From Neorhizobium tomejilense (GTDB lineage: Bacteria > Pseudomonadota > Alphaproteobacteria > Rhizobiales > Rhizobiaceae), in assembly GCA_002968845.1 (NCBI GenBank), contig PVBG01000005.1, forward strand, positions 186,001 through 250,000: a DNA stretch of 64,000 bases, given 5' to 3'. How positions within the stretch are numbered: the stretch's first letter is position 1; the number at the start of each line of letters is the position of its first letter. Positions 9,045 through 18,356 of this stretch are shown one piece after another. Made by a program: the position numbers and the translations under genes. A model generated the notes under the pieces. That model saw nothing but the letters and a program-made list of their open reading frames with translations. It did not search any database and had not been told where the DNA came from.

Positions 9045-10082
9045 ATGATGGATTTCACAAAGCGGCAAACGCTTGCCGGAATGGGCGCACTCGCCGCGGC
9101 TGGCCTTTTAGGTCTTCCGGCGCGGGCTCAAACGAAGACGCTGGTCGTGCCGACGCTCGGCGGGGTGTGGGAGCAGTACTGGCGTTCGACCGTCGGTCCC
9201 GCCTTCACCAAGCAGACCGGCGCCGCCGTGACGCTCGACGTCGGCAACGGCCGCGTCTGGGGCGCCAACCTGCGTGCGGCGGGCGCCGCCAAGCCTCCCT
9301 ATTCGATCGTGATGACCAACGAGGTTTTCGCCTCCGGCCTGCGCAAGGAAGGCTTTTTCGAAAAGCTCGATCTCACCAAGCTCTCGAACTACAACGATCT
9401 TTATCCGCTCGCCAAGAAGACCGACGGCTGGGGCGCGATCGGCGCCGTTTCGCCGATCGGCATCGGCTACCGCACGGACCTGGTGAAGACCAAGCCGAAG
9501 TCCTGGAAGGATCTCTGGAACAACCCGGAATTCAAGGGCAAGATCGGCCTCTACAACTTCGCCAACAGCGCCGGCAAGATGGAGCTGCTGCTGTTTTCGA
9601 AGATCTTCGGCAAGGACCAGTATGACGTCGATGCCGGTTTCGCGGCACTCCAGAAGCTGGGCTCGGTGATCCAGGTGGACTTCAACATGTCGACGGGCCT
9701 CGCCTCCGGTGAAATCGTCGTTGCACCCTTCGACTTCGGCGAAATCGCTCGCCTGCGCCGCCAGGGCCTGCCGGTCGACTGTATCATCCCGGAGGAAGGG
9801 ATGTTCATGTTCGACCAGACCATCAACATCCTCGCCAACGCGCCGGAAAAGGAACTGGCCTACCAGTACGCCAACTTCCTGCTGTCGCCGGAAGTGCAGG
9901 GGATGATGATGAAGGAGTTCTTCATCTCGCCGACCAATTCCAAGGTGGTCGTGCCGGCCGAGCTCAAGGTCGACGTGCCGGTTTCCGGCGCCGACATGGA
10001 CAAGATCCTCACCTGGGACTGGAACTTCGTCAACGAAAAGCAGGGCGAGCTCGCCGAACGCTGGGCGAAGACCATCAAGTGA
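9045..10082 (+). CDS. ABC transporter periplasmic substrate-binding protein (spermidine/putrescine-type)
   Basis: The protein of 345 residues carries an N-terminal export signal: KRQT, then a hydrophobic stretch, then a cleavage site after PARAQ near residue 28. The KR pair and hydrophobic core resemble a degenerate twin-arginine signal, although RR is absent. The remainder is an extracellular solute-binding protein of the PotD/PotF superfamily. AAGGGGA sits 8 bases before ATG 9045. A terminator-like hairpin separates it from the ATPase gene. It delivers its ligand to the permeases encoded at 11213-12857. The ligand cannot be read from sequence. Confidence 0.87.
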   Translation: MMDFTKRQTLAGMGALAAAGLLGLPARAQTKTLVVPTLGGVWEQYWRSTVGPAFTKQTGAAVTLDVGNGRVWGANLRAAGAAKPPYSIVMTNEVFASGLRKEGFFEKLDLTKLSNYNDLYPLAKKTDGWGAIGAVSPIGIGYRTDLVKTKPKSWKDLWNNPEFKGKIGLYNFANSAGKMELLLFSKIFGKDQYDVDAGFAALQKLGSVIQVDFNMSTGLASGEIVVAPFDFGEIARLRRQGLPVDCIIPEEGMFMFDQTINILANAPEKELAYQYANFLLSPEVQGMMMKEFFISPTNSKVVVPAELKVDVPVSGADMDKILTWDWNFVNEKQGELAERWAKTIK

Positions 10083-10094
10083 TTTCCCCCGCTG

Positions 10095-10138
10095 CGATCA
10101 TGGTCTGCCTTCGAAAGCAGGCCATGATCGGCTTTTTT
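10095..10138 (+). terminator. Intercistronic rho-independent terminator/attenuator
   Basis: CGATCATGG (10095-10103) pairs with CCATGATCG (10122-10130), and TCTGC pairs partly with GCAGG inside it. TTTTTT at 10133-10138 follows. Lying directly after the binding-protein stop, it would keep binding-protein mRNA in excess over the ATPase and permease message. Confidence 0.8.
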
Positions 10139-10172
10139 CGGGTCAGGTTCTTCAATTGGAAAGTGAAATTTC

Positions 10173-11216
10173 ATGACAGAGGTTAGCATCGAAAAGCTGA
10201 CCAAGGACTACGGGCAGGGTCCTGCGGTCAACAGCATTTCGATCAGGATCGCCGAGGGTGAGTTCATCTCGCTGCTCGGGCCCTCCGGTTGCGGCAAGAC
10301 GACGACGCTGAAGATGATCGCCGGTTTCGAGGATGCGACCGAAGGGGCGATCCGCTTCGACGGCCGCGACGTGGTGCATGTGCCGGTCGAAAAGCGCGAT
10401 ATCGGCATGGTTTTCCAGAACTATGCGCTGTTTCCGCATATGACGGTCGAGAAGAACCTCGCCTTCGGGCTCGAGATGCGGAAGCTCCCAAAGGACGAGA
10501 TCCGCACCCGCATCGCCAAGGTGCTGGATATGGTGCAGCTCACCGGTTATTCGGAGCGTTATCCGCGCCAGCTTTCGGGCGGCCAGCAGCAGCGCGTGGC
10601 GCTTGCCCGCGCTCTGGTCATCGAGCCGAAGATCCTGCTACTCGACGAACCGCTCGCCAATCTCGACGCCAAGCTGCGCGAGGAGATGCGTGTCTTCATT
10701 CGCGACCTGCAGCGCCGTGTCGGCATTACCACGGTCTACGTCACCCACGACCAGGCCGAGGCAATGACCATGTCCGACCGGGTGGTGGTGATGTTCGGCG
10801 GCCGCATCGCCCAGATCGGCACGCCATCGGATATCTACGAGCGGCCTGCCAATCTGGAAGTCGCCGAGTTCGTCGGGCAGGTGAACATCATTCGCGGCAA
10901 GGTCGGCAACCGCGTCGTTTCGACCGCCTTCGGCGACGTGCCGGTCAGCGGAGATTTCGCCGATGGCGCCGAGCTGATGCTGGCTCTGCGCCCGGAAGCG
11001 GTCGAGCTGCTGCCGATCAACTCAGGTGCGACCGGGGCGCCGGCAAAGGTTCTCTCCAGCTACTATTCCGGCAGTCTCGTCGATTATCGGCTGGAGCTTG
11101 CGACTGGTGCGGTCGTCAACGTCCAGACGTTTCCACGCACCCGGTTTGCCGATGGCGACCAGGTGCTGGTGCATGCGCCGTCCGATCGCTTCTGGCCGCT
11201 AGGGATCGTGGCATGA
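10173..11216 (+). CDS. ABC transporter ATP-binding protein (PotA-type)
   Basis: The 347-residue ATPase has Walker A GPSGCGKTT (about residues 36-44), signature LSGGQQQRVALARAL, Walker B ILLLDEPLANLD, the switch His in THDQAEAM, and a C-terminal TOBE-like regulatory domain after residue 240. It powers import through the two permeases that follow. Its stop overlaps the ATG of the first permease (ATGA at 11213-11216), which indicates translational coupling. Confidence 0.93.
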   Translation: MTEVSIEKLTKDYGQGPAVNSISIRIAEGEFISLLGPSGCGKTTTLKMIAGFEDATEGAIRFDGRDVVHVPVEKRDIGMVFQNYALFPHMTVEKNLAFGLEMRKLPKDEIRTRIAKVLDMVQLTGYSERYPRQLSGGQQQRVALARALVIEPKILLLDEPLANLDAKLREEMRVFIRDLQRRVGITTVYVTHDQAEAMTMSDRVVVMFGGRIAQIGTPSDIYERPANLEVAEFVGQVNIIRGKVGNRVVSTAFGDVPVSGDFADGAELMLALRPEAVELLPINSGATGAPAKVLSSYYSGSLVDYRLELATGAVVNVQTFPRTRFADGDQVLVHAPSDRFWPLGIVA

Positions 11217-12070
11217 TTGTCCCGCCCAGAAAAAGGTTCGGACCGCTGCTGCTGATCGCGCCCGCCGCGATCCTGCTCGGGGTGTTCCTCGTGCTGCCCT
11301 ATCTCAATATCGTCGTCATGAGCTTCCGTATGCCGGGGCAGGGCACGCCTTATGGGCCGGGCTTCACGCTTGGCAATTACGGCAAGTTCTTCTCGGACTT
11401 CTTCTATGTCCAACAGGTCATCAACACACTGTGGATAGGCTTCCTGACGACCTTCATCTGCCTGGTTCTCGGTTATCCCGTCGCCTGGCAGCTGGCGCGC
11501 GGGGCCTCGACCTTCCGCGCGCTGGGTTATGCGCTGGTGCTCTCGCCGCTGCTCGTCGGCATCGTCATCCGCAGTTATGGCTGGACGATCCTGCTCGGCA
11601 ATAACGGCATCATCAACCGCACGCTGACCGGCTGGGGGCTGATCGATGGGCCGCTGCCGCTGATGTACAACGCGCTCGGCATCATCATCGCGCTGGTGCA
11701 TGTCTTCCTGCCCTTCATGATCCTGCCGATCATGAGCGCCATCCAGGGCATCGATCCGTCGCTCGAAGCGGCAGCCCGGTCGCTGGGCGCGTCGAAGGTC
11801 ACCTCCTTCCGGCGCATCACCCTGCCGCTGTCGCTGCCGGGCATCCAGGCCGGCTGCATCCTCGTCTTCGTCCTGTCGCTCAGCGCCTATGTGACGCCGT
11901 CGCTGATCGGCGGCCTGCGCGTGAAAACCATGGCGGTGACGGTGGTGGATGCGCTGATCGATACTTTCCAGTGGCCGTTCGGTTCGGCGCTGGCGCTGAT
12001 GCTATCGGTTACCGGGGCGATCTTCGTCGTCATCTTCGGGCGGCTGACCGTCATGAAATGGAAGGCATAG
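11213..12070 (+). CDS. ABC transporter permease (PotB-type)
   Basis: This integral inner-membrane protein of 285 residues begins with a cytoplasmic RKRFGP segment followed by a transmembrane helix. The EAA loop near residue 185 (AARSLGASKVTSFRRITLPL) contacts the ATPase. About six membrane spans are visible. The frame is open far upstream inside the ATPase gene, but ATG 11213 in the ATGA overlap is the sensible start. It pairs with the permease at 12075. Confidence 0.92.
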   Translation: MIVPPRKRFGPLLLIAPAAILLGVFLVLPYLNIVVMSFRMPGQGTPYGPGFTLGNYGKFFSDFFYVQQVINTLWIGFLTTFICLVLGYPVAWQLARGASTFRALGYALVLSPLLVGIVIRSYGWTILLGNNGIINRTLTGWGLIDGPLPLMYNALGIIIALVHVFLPFMILPIMSAIQGIDPSLEAAARSLGASKVTSFRRITLPLSLPGIQAGCILVFVLSLSAYVTPSLIGGLRVKTMAVTVVDALIDTFQWPFGSALALMLSVTGAIFVVIFGRLTVMKWKA

Positions 12071-12074
12071 AGGC

Positions 12075-12857
12075 ATGTCGAAACCGTTCTTCACCGTCTA
12101 TTGCCTGATCATCTACGCTTTCCTGCTGGCGCCGATCGCGGTCGTGGTGATTGCTTCCTTCAATGCCGGAGCTTTCCTCACCTTCCCGCCGCAGGGGCTT
12201 TCCTTCCGCTGGTATCTCGTTTTCTTCAACAACGAGGTGTTCATGCGGGCGATCCGCACCTCGTTGTGGATCGCGACGCTGACCATGGTGATCTCCGGCA
12301 TCATCGGCACGATGGCGGCGATGTTCTACGTGACCCATGCGGGAAAGCTCAAGGAAACGGTGAGGGTCGCCATGCTGGCGCCGCTCTTGCTGCCGGAAGT
12401 GCTGACGGCGATCTCGCTGCTGTTCTTCGTCTATTCGGTCGGGCTCGGCACGCAGAACCTGGTCGGCATGATCGTCGGGCATGTGCTGATCACGCTGCCC
12501 TTCGTGTTCATCAATGTGTCGGCCTCGATGGAAAGCTACGATCCGGCCTGGAGCCTCGCGGCGCAGAGCCTCGGGGCAGGCCGGTTCACCCGTTTCCGGC
12601 GGATCATGCTGCCGCTGATCAAGCCGGGCGTCATCGGCGGCTGCCTGTTCGCCTTTATCATCTCGTTCGACGTCTTCACCATCTCCTTCATGCTGAAAGG
12701 TGTCGGCATGTCGACGCTGCCGATCCAGCTGTTCGACTACCTGCGCACCAATTTCACGCCGGAAGCGGCGGCCGTCTCGACCTGCTCGATCGTGCTGACG
12801 ATGGCGGTGGTGGTCATCTCGGAAAAGGTGCTGGGCCTGCGCATTCACCGGTTCTAG
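12075..12857 (+). CDS. ABC transporter permease (PotC-type)
   Basis: The 260-residue second permease of the system has six predicted membrane helices and an EAA loop (AAQSLGAGRFTRFRRIMLPL, about residues 158-177). It starts four bases after the first permease stop. Its stop lies in CTAG at 12854-12857, shared with the stop of the convergent PLP enzyme, so there is no room for a conventional terminator. Confidence 0.92.
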   Translation: MSKPFFTVYCLIIYAFLLAPIAVVVIASFNAGAFLTFPPQGLSFRWYLVFFNNEVFMRAIRTSLWIATLTMVISGIIGTMAAMFYVTHAGKLKETVRVAMLAPLLLPEVLTAISLLFFVYSVGLGTQNLVGMIVGHVLITLPFVFINVSASMESYDPAWSLAAQSLGAGRFTRFRRIMLPLIKPGVIGGCLFAFIISFDVFTISFMLKGVGMSTLPIQLFDYLRTNFTPEAAAVSTCSIVLTMAVVVISEKVLGLRIHRF

Positions 12858-13999
12858 TAGAGCTTGCCGCGGGCAGTGACAGGCCACAGCGCCTCGACGC
12901 GACCATTCCGGACGCAGACATACCAGTCGTAGAGATTGCAGGTCGGGTCACAGTGGCCGGGCACGAGGCGCAGTCGGTCGTTGAGTTTCAGCGTATCCTG
13001 CGGGTCCTCGATCTTGCCGTGCTCGTCCGAGGCGCTGACGAATTTGAGGTCCGGGCGTTCGAACACCGTGGGCAGACCGCTGTCGATCGAGTGTGCCTTG
13101 AGGCCCGCGTCGCAGATGGCGCGGCCGGAGGCAGGCTTGCTCATGATCGAGGTCAGCACGAACAGCGCATGTTCGAAACCGCCGACCGTGCCGTTGCCTT
13201 CGGTCGAGCGGACACGGGCGTAATCCGCATCCATGAAGATGTAGGAACCGGGCTGGATCTCGTTGTAGAGGCGGGAGGCGCCTTCGAGATTGTGGGTGCC
13301 GGTGCCCGCGCCGGTGATGATCTTCGGTTCCAGCCCCGCGTCGCGCAGCAGTTCCGACGTCTCTCGCGCCATGCCGATCGCCTTGTCGATCGCGGCGCGG
13401 CGCTCGGCCGGATCATAGATATGCTGGGCGCTGCCATGATAGGCCTGGATGCCGGCGAAGGCGAGGTTCGGCGCGGCGGCGACCGTCTTTGCGAGTTCGA
13501 CCGCCGGTGCGCCGGGCAGCACGCCGCAGCGGCGGGCGCCGCAATCGATTTCCACCAGCACGTCGAGCGTGACGCCATGCCGGGTGGCCGCTTCCGAAAG
13601 TGTGGCAACGACAGCGGGATCGTCGACGCAGACGGAGACACGGGCGCTCTTTGCGAGCCGCGCCAGCCGGTCGATCTTTTTTGGATCGGCCACCTCGTTG
13701 GCGATGAGCACGTCGGTGACACCGCCACGCACCAGCGCTTCCGCCTCGGAGACTTTCTGGCAGCAGATGCCGACTGCGCCGCCGTTCTCGATCTGGTAGA
13801 GCGCGACATCCGCCGACTTGTGGGTCTTGGCATGCGGGCGAAGCCGGACGCCCATCGCCCCGGCATGATCCCTCATCCGCGCGACATTCCGCTCGAAGGC
13901 ATCGAGATCGATGATCAGCGCCGGCGTCTGGATGTCGGCGATCTTATCGCCGATGGCGGCCGGCACGTCGTAGCCGATGTCGATGTCGTCGTAGGTCAT
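12854..13999 (-). CDS. DSD1-family PLP enzyme (D-threonine aldolase / D-serine dehydratase-like)
   Basis: This protein of 381 residues has an alanine-racemase-type N-terminal barrel. RPHAKTHK at residues 54-61 holds the PLP lysine (Lys58), and the C-terminal domain has a His-Cys metal-binding stretch (PGHCDPTCN) typical of D-threonine aldolases, 3-hydroxyaspartate aldolases and eukaryote-type D-serine dehydratases. It cleaves or deaminates a D-hydroxy amino acid using PLP and a divalent metal. I chose ATG 13999; the frame is open further upstream without convincing protein sequence, and no strong ribosome-binding site is seen. The substrate is undetermined among these three. Confidence 0.85.
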   Translation of the reverse strand: MTYDDIDIGYDVPAAIGDKIADIQTPALIIDLDAFERNVARMRDHAGAMGVRLRPHAKTHKSADVALYQIENGGAVGICCQKVSEAEALVRGGVTDVLIANEVADPKKIDRLARLAKSARVSVCVDDPAVVATLSEAATRHGVTLDVLVEIDCGARRCGVLPGAPAVELAKTVAAAPNLAFAGIQAYHGSAQHIYDPAERRAAIDKAIGMARETSELLRDAGLEPKIITGAGTGTHNLEGASRLYNEIQPGSYIFMDADYARVRSTEGNGTVGGFEHALFVLTSIMSKPASGRAICDAGLKAHSIDSGLPTVFERPDLKFVSASDEHGKIEDPQDTLKLNDRLRLVPGHCDPTCNLYDWYVCVRNGRVEALWPVTARGKLY

Positions 14000-14134
14000 G
14001 AGGTCGGGTCCGCAATCAGATGGCGCGACGATAGGTTCGCCGCGGCATCCAGGCAATCGTCCGCCTGCAATTTCGTTCAAGATCGATGTGACGCTCTGCG
14101 ATAGCTGTGGGAAAACACCTCGAAAGGATCGCCC

Positions 14135-14746
14135 ATGAGCCCGGAATTCCTGATCACCTCCTTCATCGTCGTCGCTTCGCCCGGTACCGGCGTGCTGATC
14201 ACGCTCGCCGCCGGCCTGTCGCGCGGCGCGCGAGCAAGCCTCGTTGCCGCGCTCGGCTGTACGCTCGGTATTCTGCCGCATATGATCGCGGCAGTGTCGG
14301 GCCTTGCAGCGCTTCTGCATGCCAGCGCACTGGCCTTCGAGGTCATCAAATATCTCGGCGTCGCCTATCTGCTGTTCATGGCCTGGCAGGTTCTGAAGGA
14401 AAAGGGGGCGCTGACCGTGGAGGCGGACAAGACGCCGAAATCCGTTGACCAAGTCATCGTCTCGGCTATCCTTGCCAATCTGCTCAACCCGAAACTGTCG
14501 ATCTTCTTCTTCGCCTTCCTGCCGCAGTTCGTCAGACAGGACGAGGCCGCACCTGTTCTGCGCATGACCGAGCTCAGCCTCGTCTTCATGCTGATGACGT
14601 TCGGCGTCTTCGTCGTCTACGGCCTGTTTGCCGCCTCGGTGCGGAACCACGTGATCTCGCGGCCGAATATCCTTGCCTGGATGCGCCGTATCTTCGCCGG
14701 CGCCTTCGTGGTGCTTGGCGCGAGGCTTGCGCTTTCGGCGCGATAG
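14135..14746 (+). CDS. LysE-family amino acid exporter
   Basis: The 203 residues and about six hydrophobic segments match the LysE/RhtB translocator family. SPGTGVLITLAAGLSRG near residue 12 matches the first family block (usually PGP), and the AKYLGVAYL-like segment near residue 70 the second. These proteins expel amino acids or analogues across the inner membrane. AAAGGATC precedes the ATG. The gene stands alone, divergent from the D-amino-acid enzyme, 135 bases away. The exported solute is unknown. Confidence 0.87.
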   Translation: MSPEFLITSFIVVASPGTGVLITLAAGLSRGARASLVAALGCTLGILPHMIAAVSGLAALLHASALAFEVIKYLGVAYLLFMAWQVLKEKGALTVEADKTPKSVDQVIVSAILANLLNPKLSIFFFAFLPQFVRQDEAAPVLRMTELSLVFMLMTFGVFVVYGLFAASVRNHVISRPNILAWMRRIFAGAFVVLGARLALSAR

Positions 14747-14792
14747 TTATTACCTGCCGCGTAATTGAGACGATGCAGCCGCTCCGGCATGT

Positions 14793-14819
14793 TCGCCCTG
14801 CCTGCAACCAGCAGGGCGA
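14793..14819 (+). other. Leader hairpin just upstream of the NTF2-like gene
   Basis: TCGCCCTGC (14793-14801) and GCAGGGCGA (14811-14819) form a perfect 9-bp stem with a 9-base loop. It ends five bases before the AAGGAGA ribosome-binding site of the gene at 14837 and has no T-run, so it is more likely an mRNA leader structure than a terminator. Confidence 0.45.
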
Positions 14820-14836
14820 TCTCAAGGAGAAATGAC

Positions 14837-15202
14837 ATGACCGATGCGAACACCAATGCCGAACGTTATCTCGCCATCTGGAACGAAACGGATGCCGTTC
14901 GCCGCAAGGCGATGATCGCCGAGACCTGGGCGGAAGACGGGCTTTACGTCGATCCGCTGATGCGCGGCGAGGGCCATGAGGGCATCGATCGCCTGGTTGA
15001 AGGCGTCCAGGCGCGGTTTCCGGGCTTCCGCTTCACGCTGATCGGCACGCCCGATGGTTATGACGACAATCTGCGCTTTTCCTGGGGGCTCGGCCCCGTG
15101 GACGGCGAGGCGCTGATCAAGGGCACGGATTTCGCCGTGCTGGAAAACGGCCGGTTGAAGTCGGTCTGCGGTTTCCTCGACCAGGTCCCGGCCGCCGCAT
15201 GA
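14837..15202 (+). CDS. NTF2-like / SnoaL-like protein
   Basis: This cytoplasmic protein of 121 residues has the alpha+beta cone pattern of the SnoaL/NTF2 superfamily: an N-terminal helix YLAIWNETD, then WAEDGLYVDPLM, then a GHEGIDRLVEG helix. Members bind or isomerise small hydrophobic compounds, but many are uncharacterised. AAGGAGA at 14824-14830 fixes ATG 14837. Its stop overlaps the start of the XRE regulator (ATGA), so the two form a translationally coupled operon and may respond to the same compound. Confidence 0.82.
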   Translation: MTDANTNAERYLAIWNETDAVRRKAMIAETWAEDGLYVDPLMRGEGHEGIDRLVEGVQARFPGFRFTLIGTPDGYDDNLRFSWGLGPVDGEALIKGTDFAVLENGRLKSVCGFLDQVPAAA

Positions 15203-16026
15203 CGACCCTCGCACCCGCCCGTCCCCTCGGTGATTTCCTGCGCGAATGGCGCCGCCGCCGGCGCATGAGCCAGCTAGACCTGGCGCTGGAGGCTGATATC
15301 TCGCAGCGTCATCTGAGCTTCATCGAAAGCGGGCGGGCGGTTCCGAGCCGGGACATGCTGCTGCATCTCGCTGAGCGGCTTGAAGTGCCGCTTCGCGAGC
15401 GCAATCCGATGCTGCTCGCCGCCGGTTTCGCGCCGGTGTTTGCCGAGCGCAAACTCGACGATCCGGCACTCCAGCCGGCGCGGCGGGCGATCGATATGGT
15501 GCTGAAGGGCCACGAGCCGTTCCCCGCACTCGCGGTCGACCGGCACTGGACCCTGGTGGCCGCCAATGCCGCGGTGGCGCCGCTGCTTGCTGGTGTCGCG
15601 GACCGGTCGCTGATCGAGGGGCCGGTCAACGTGCTGCGGCTCAGCCTGCATCCGCAGGGCCTTGCGCCTCACATCGCCAATCTTGTTGAATGGCGCAATC
15701 ACCTGCTCGAACGGCTGCACCAGCAGATCGCTGCGACGGGCGACCGTGTTCTTCAGAAACTGCTGGAAGAGCTGTCGGGCTATTCGATCCCGGACGGGGC
15801 GTCGAAGTCCGCGCCAAAGCATGATTATGCGGGCATCGCCGTGCCGATGGAATTGCGGACGGAGGCGGGGCTTTTGTCCTTCATCTCGACGACGACGGTC
15901 TTCGGAACCCCGGTGGATGTGACGCTGTCGGAACTGGCGGTCGAATCCTTCTTTCCCGCCAATGACGAAACGACCCGGCTTCTGCGCCAGATGGCAGAGG
16001 CTGGGCCGTCGAAGAGCGACAGTTAA
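15199..16026 (+). CDS. XRE-family regulator with MmyB-like ligand-binding domain
   Basis: Residues 10-65 are a helix-turn-helix (RRRRRMSQLDLALEAD, then SQRHLSFIESGRAVPS), and the remaining 200 residues match the MmyB-like ligand-binding domain (HWTLVAANAAVAPLLAG, NLVEWRNHLL). Such regulators in actinobacteria and proteobacteria are thought to bind fatty-acid-like ligands. It overlaps the NTF2-like gene by four bases and probably regulates it or a neighbouring gene. The protein is 275 residues long. Confidence 0.88.
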   Translation: MTTLAPARPLGDFLREWRRRRRMSQLDLALEADISQRHLSFIESGRAVPSRDMLLHLAERLEVPLRERNPMLLAAGFAPVFAERKLDDPALQPARRAIDMVLKGHEPFPALAVDRHWTLVAANAAVAPLLAGVADRSLIEGPVNVLRLSLHPQGLAPHIANLVEWRNHLLERLHQQIAATGDRVLQKLLEELSGYSIPDGASKSAPKHDYAGIAVPMELRTEAGLLSFISTTTVFGTPVDVTLSELAVESFFPANDETTRLLRQMAEAGPSKSDS

Positions 16027-16047
16027 AGCTGGGCGTCGATCAGCGGA

Positions 16048-18006
16048 TCAGAATTCGGTCCACTGCGATTCCGCCGTTGCGGCAGCCGCGGCACCGCCGA
16101 AGGACTTGCTGACGCGCTGCGCAAGGCGACGGGCCGGCGATTCCTGCGGAGCCGCATTGCGGCCGGCGGGCGCCGGGCCGGAGCCGTAGGCCGGCCGCTG
16201 CTGCATGCCGGGACGCTGGCCGCCGTCGGAAAGCTTGAAGCGGGTGAGGAGATCACGTAGCTTCGTGCTTTCCGATGCGAGATTGGCGCCGGCGGCATTG
16301 GTTTCCTCGACCATCGCGGCGTTCTGCTGGGTCACCTGGTCCATCTGGTTGACGGCAGTATTGACTTCGGCGAGACCGAGCGACTGTTCGCGGGCTGCGA
16401 TAGCGATCGCATTGATATGCTCGTTGATGGTGACGACGTGGCTTTCGATCGTCTTCAGCGCATCGCCGGTCTCGCGGACGAGCTTCACGCCGTTCTGGAC
16501 CTCGGCACCCGACTTGCGGATGAGATCCTTGATCTCCTTGGCCGCATTCGCGGAACGCTGGGCGAGTTCGCGGACTTCCTGTGCGACGACCGCAAAACCC
16601 TTGCCGGCCTCACCGGCGCGGGCCGCCTCGACGCCGGCATTCAGCGCCAGAAGGTTGGTCTGGAAGGCGATCTCGTCGATCACGCCGATGATGTTGGAGA
16701 TCTGGCTGGACGACTGTTCGATGCGCTGCATCGCGTCGACGGCGTTGGCGACGACGGCGCCCGACTGGGCGGCGCTCGAATTTGCCTGCAGCGCGATGGA
16801 CTTTGCCTCGTCCGCACGCTTGGAAGAGTTCGAGACGTTGGCGGTGATTTCGTCGAGGGCCGCGGCGGTCTCTTCGAGCGAAGCGGCCTGCTGTTCGGTC
16901 CGCTTGGAAAGGTCGTCGGCGCTCTGGCTGACTTCACGCGAACCGCTGTCGATCGAATGAGCCGAGCCGGCGACTTCCGAGAGTGCCGCGCCGAGGCCGG
17001 ACACGGCCGAGTTCAGGTCTTCGCGCAGTGCTTCGAAATCTGGAGCGAAGGGTTCGTTGAGCTGGAAAGCGAGATCGCCGGAGGCAAGGCGGCGCAGGCC
17101 GGCGGCGAGGCCGGAGGTCGCTTGTTGGAGGCGGGCCTGAGCGGAGGCTTCCGCCTCTTCCTGCACGCGGATACGGTCGGCTTCGGCTTGGGCGCGGGCT
17201 TCTTCGGCCTGTTCCTGAAGCTGCCTGTTGGAGATCGCGGCCTGACGGAAGACTTCCACGGCACCGGCCATCGCCCCGATTTCGTCCTTGCGTCCTGCAA
17301 AGGGGATTTCGGTAGCGGTGTCGCCTGCGGCAAGGCCGCTCATCGAGGCGGTGATACGCTGGATGGGTCGGGCAATGCCGGACAGCACGTAGACGGCTGC
17401 ACCGACGATCAGCAGAAAGACGACGCCGAGGATGATTTCCATCGTGGTGAGCGCGGTGGAATAGGTCGTCTCCGCCTTGGCGGTTTCGAGGGCCGCCTCG
17501 TCCGTGTTCGACTTGACCAGCTTGGTAACGGCTTCCATGACCGGCTGGATGGTGATCCGCATCTTTTCCATCTCGACGCGGGCGCGGGCGTCGGAGGCCT
17601 TGCGGGAGAAGTCCAGCATCTTCTGCCCGCTGAGGACGTATTTGTCGATGCCGGTCTGGATCTGGTCGATGATCTGCTTTTCCTGATCACTGGAGATCAG
17701 CGGCCTGTAGGTCTGGAGAGCAGCCTTGAGCGCGTCGGACTGCTGGGCGATCAGTTTTTCCGCAGTCTCCATGCCGAAGTCCGACGTCGTCGTCAGATGC
17801 CCCATATAGGCGACCGTCATTCCGAGGATGGCCGTCTCAATATTCTTCGAGGCCTGGACGCTCGGCATCGAGTTTTGCGAAATCGTGGTGAGATTTCCAG
17901 CGACATTGGAGAGCGAGGAAATCGCCGCCCAGGCGAGAACGGCGACGAGCGCCGCAATCGCGCCGAAGACGGCGATAAGCGAACTGCGAATGGAGAGACG
18001 GGACAT
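16048..18006 (-). CDS. Transmembrane methyl-accepting chemotaxis protein with CheR-tether pentapeptide
   Basis: The 652-residue receptor has a first membrane helix at about residues 9-31, a periplasmic helical-bundle sensor to about residue 190, a second helix, a HAMP domain (about 215-265), a second HAMP-like linker, and the signalling hairpin with the conserved tip [20 protein letters not shown]. The protein ends in QWTEF, which fits the xWxxF pentapeptide used to dock CheR/CheB adaptation enzymes. ATG 18006 opens directly on the first membrane segment. It transduces an unknown periplasmic signal to CheA. A 384-base gap separates it from the next gene upstream. Confidence 0.92.
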   Translation of the reverse strand: MSRLSIRSSLIAVFGAIAALVAVLAWAAISSLSNVAGNLTTISQNSMPSVQASKNIETAILGMTVAYMGHLTTTSDFGMETAEKLIAQQSDALKAALQTYRPLISSDQEKQIIDQIQTGIDKYVLSGQKMLDFSRKASDARARVEMEKMRITIQPVMEAVTKLVKSNTDEAALETAKAETTYSTALTTMEIILGVVFLLIVGAAVYVLSGIARPIQRITASMSGLAAGDTATEIPFAGRKDEIGAMAGAVEVFRQAAISNRQLQEQAEEARAQAEADRIRVQEEAEASAQARLQQATSGLAAGLRRLASGDLAFQLNEPFAPDFEALREDLNSAVSGLGAALSEVAGSAHSIDSGSREVSQSADDLSKRTEQQAASLEETAAALDEITANVSNSSKRADEAKSIALQANSSAAQSGAVVANAVDAMQRIEQSSSQISNIIGVIDEIAFQTNLLALNAGVEAARAGEAGKGFAVVAQEVRELAQRSANAAKEIKDLIRKSGAEVQNGVKLVRETGDALKTIESHVVTINEHINAIAIAAREQSLGLAEVNTAVNQMDQVTQQNAAMVEETNAAGANLASESTKLRDLLTRFKLSDGGQRPGMQQRPAYGSGPAPAGRNAAPQESPARRLAQRVSKSFGGAAAAATAESQWTEF

Positions 18007-18356
18007 GAGGTTCGGCTCCGGATTGGTGAAGCCTCGAAAGAGGCAACGCGTTTTCACGCGCAGATCTGATATCTGGCGGTGTGGGAAAAGAACCGGTCTC
18101 ATACCAGCTCTTGCGCTACACCTGATGGCGGTCGCGCGGTAGCCGGGAGCTTAGGGTCAAACTCTTTAACGACAGATTGAATTTTGATAATGTACAACGT
18201 TTTTTGACGGATTTCGGAGCGAAAAATTCGAAATTGCGTCCAGGCTATCCGTTTATTTTATAACAATAATATTGAAACCGGATCTTCTGAGTAACAGGTT
18301 ACCTGTCAATCTGAGATTGCTTGATTTTCCGTTCAAGCGGGATGCGAAATCTAGCC
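18007..18356. other. Intergenic region upstream of the chemoreceptor gene
   Basis: About 350 bases carry no convincing gene. The middle (18140-18300) is distinctly AT-rich and probably holds the minus-strand chemoreceptor promoter. A 13-bp perfect palindrome with one central base, ACAGGT-T-ACCTGT, lies at 18294-18306 and could be a regulator site. I could not assign it to a known regulator. Confidence 0.5.
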
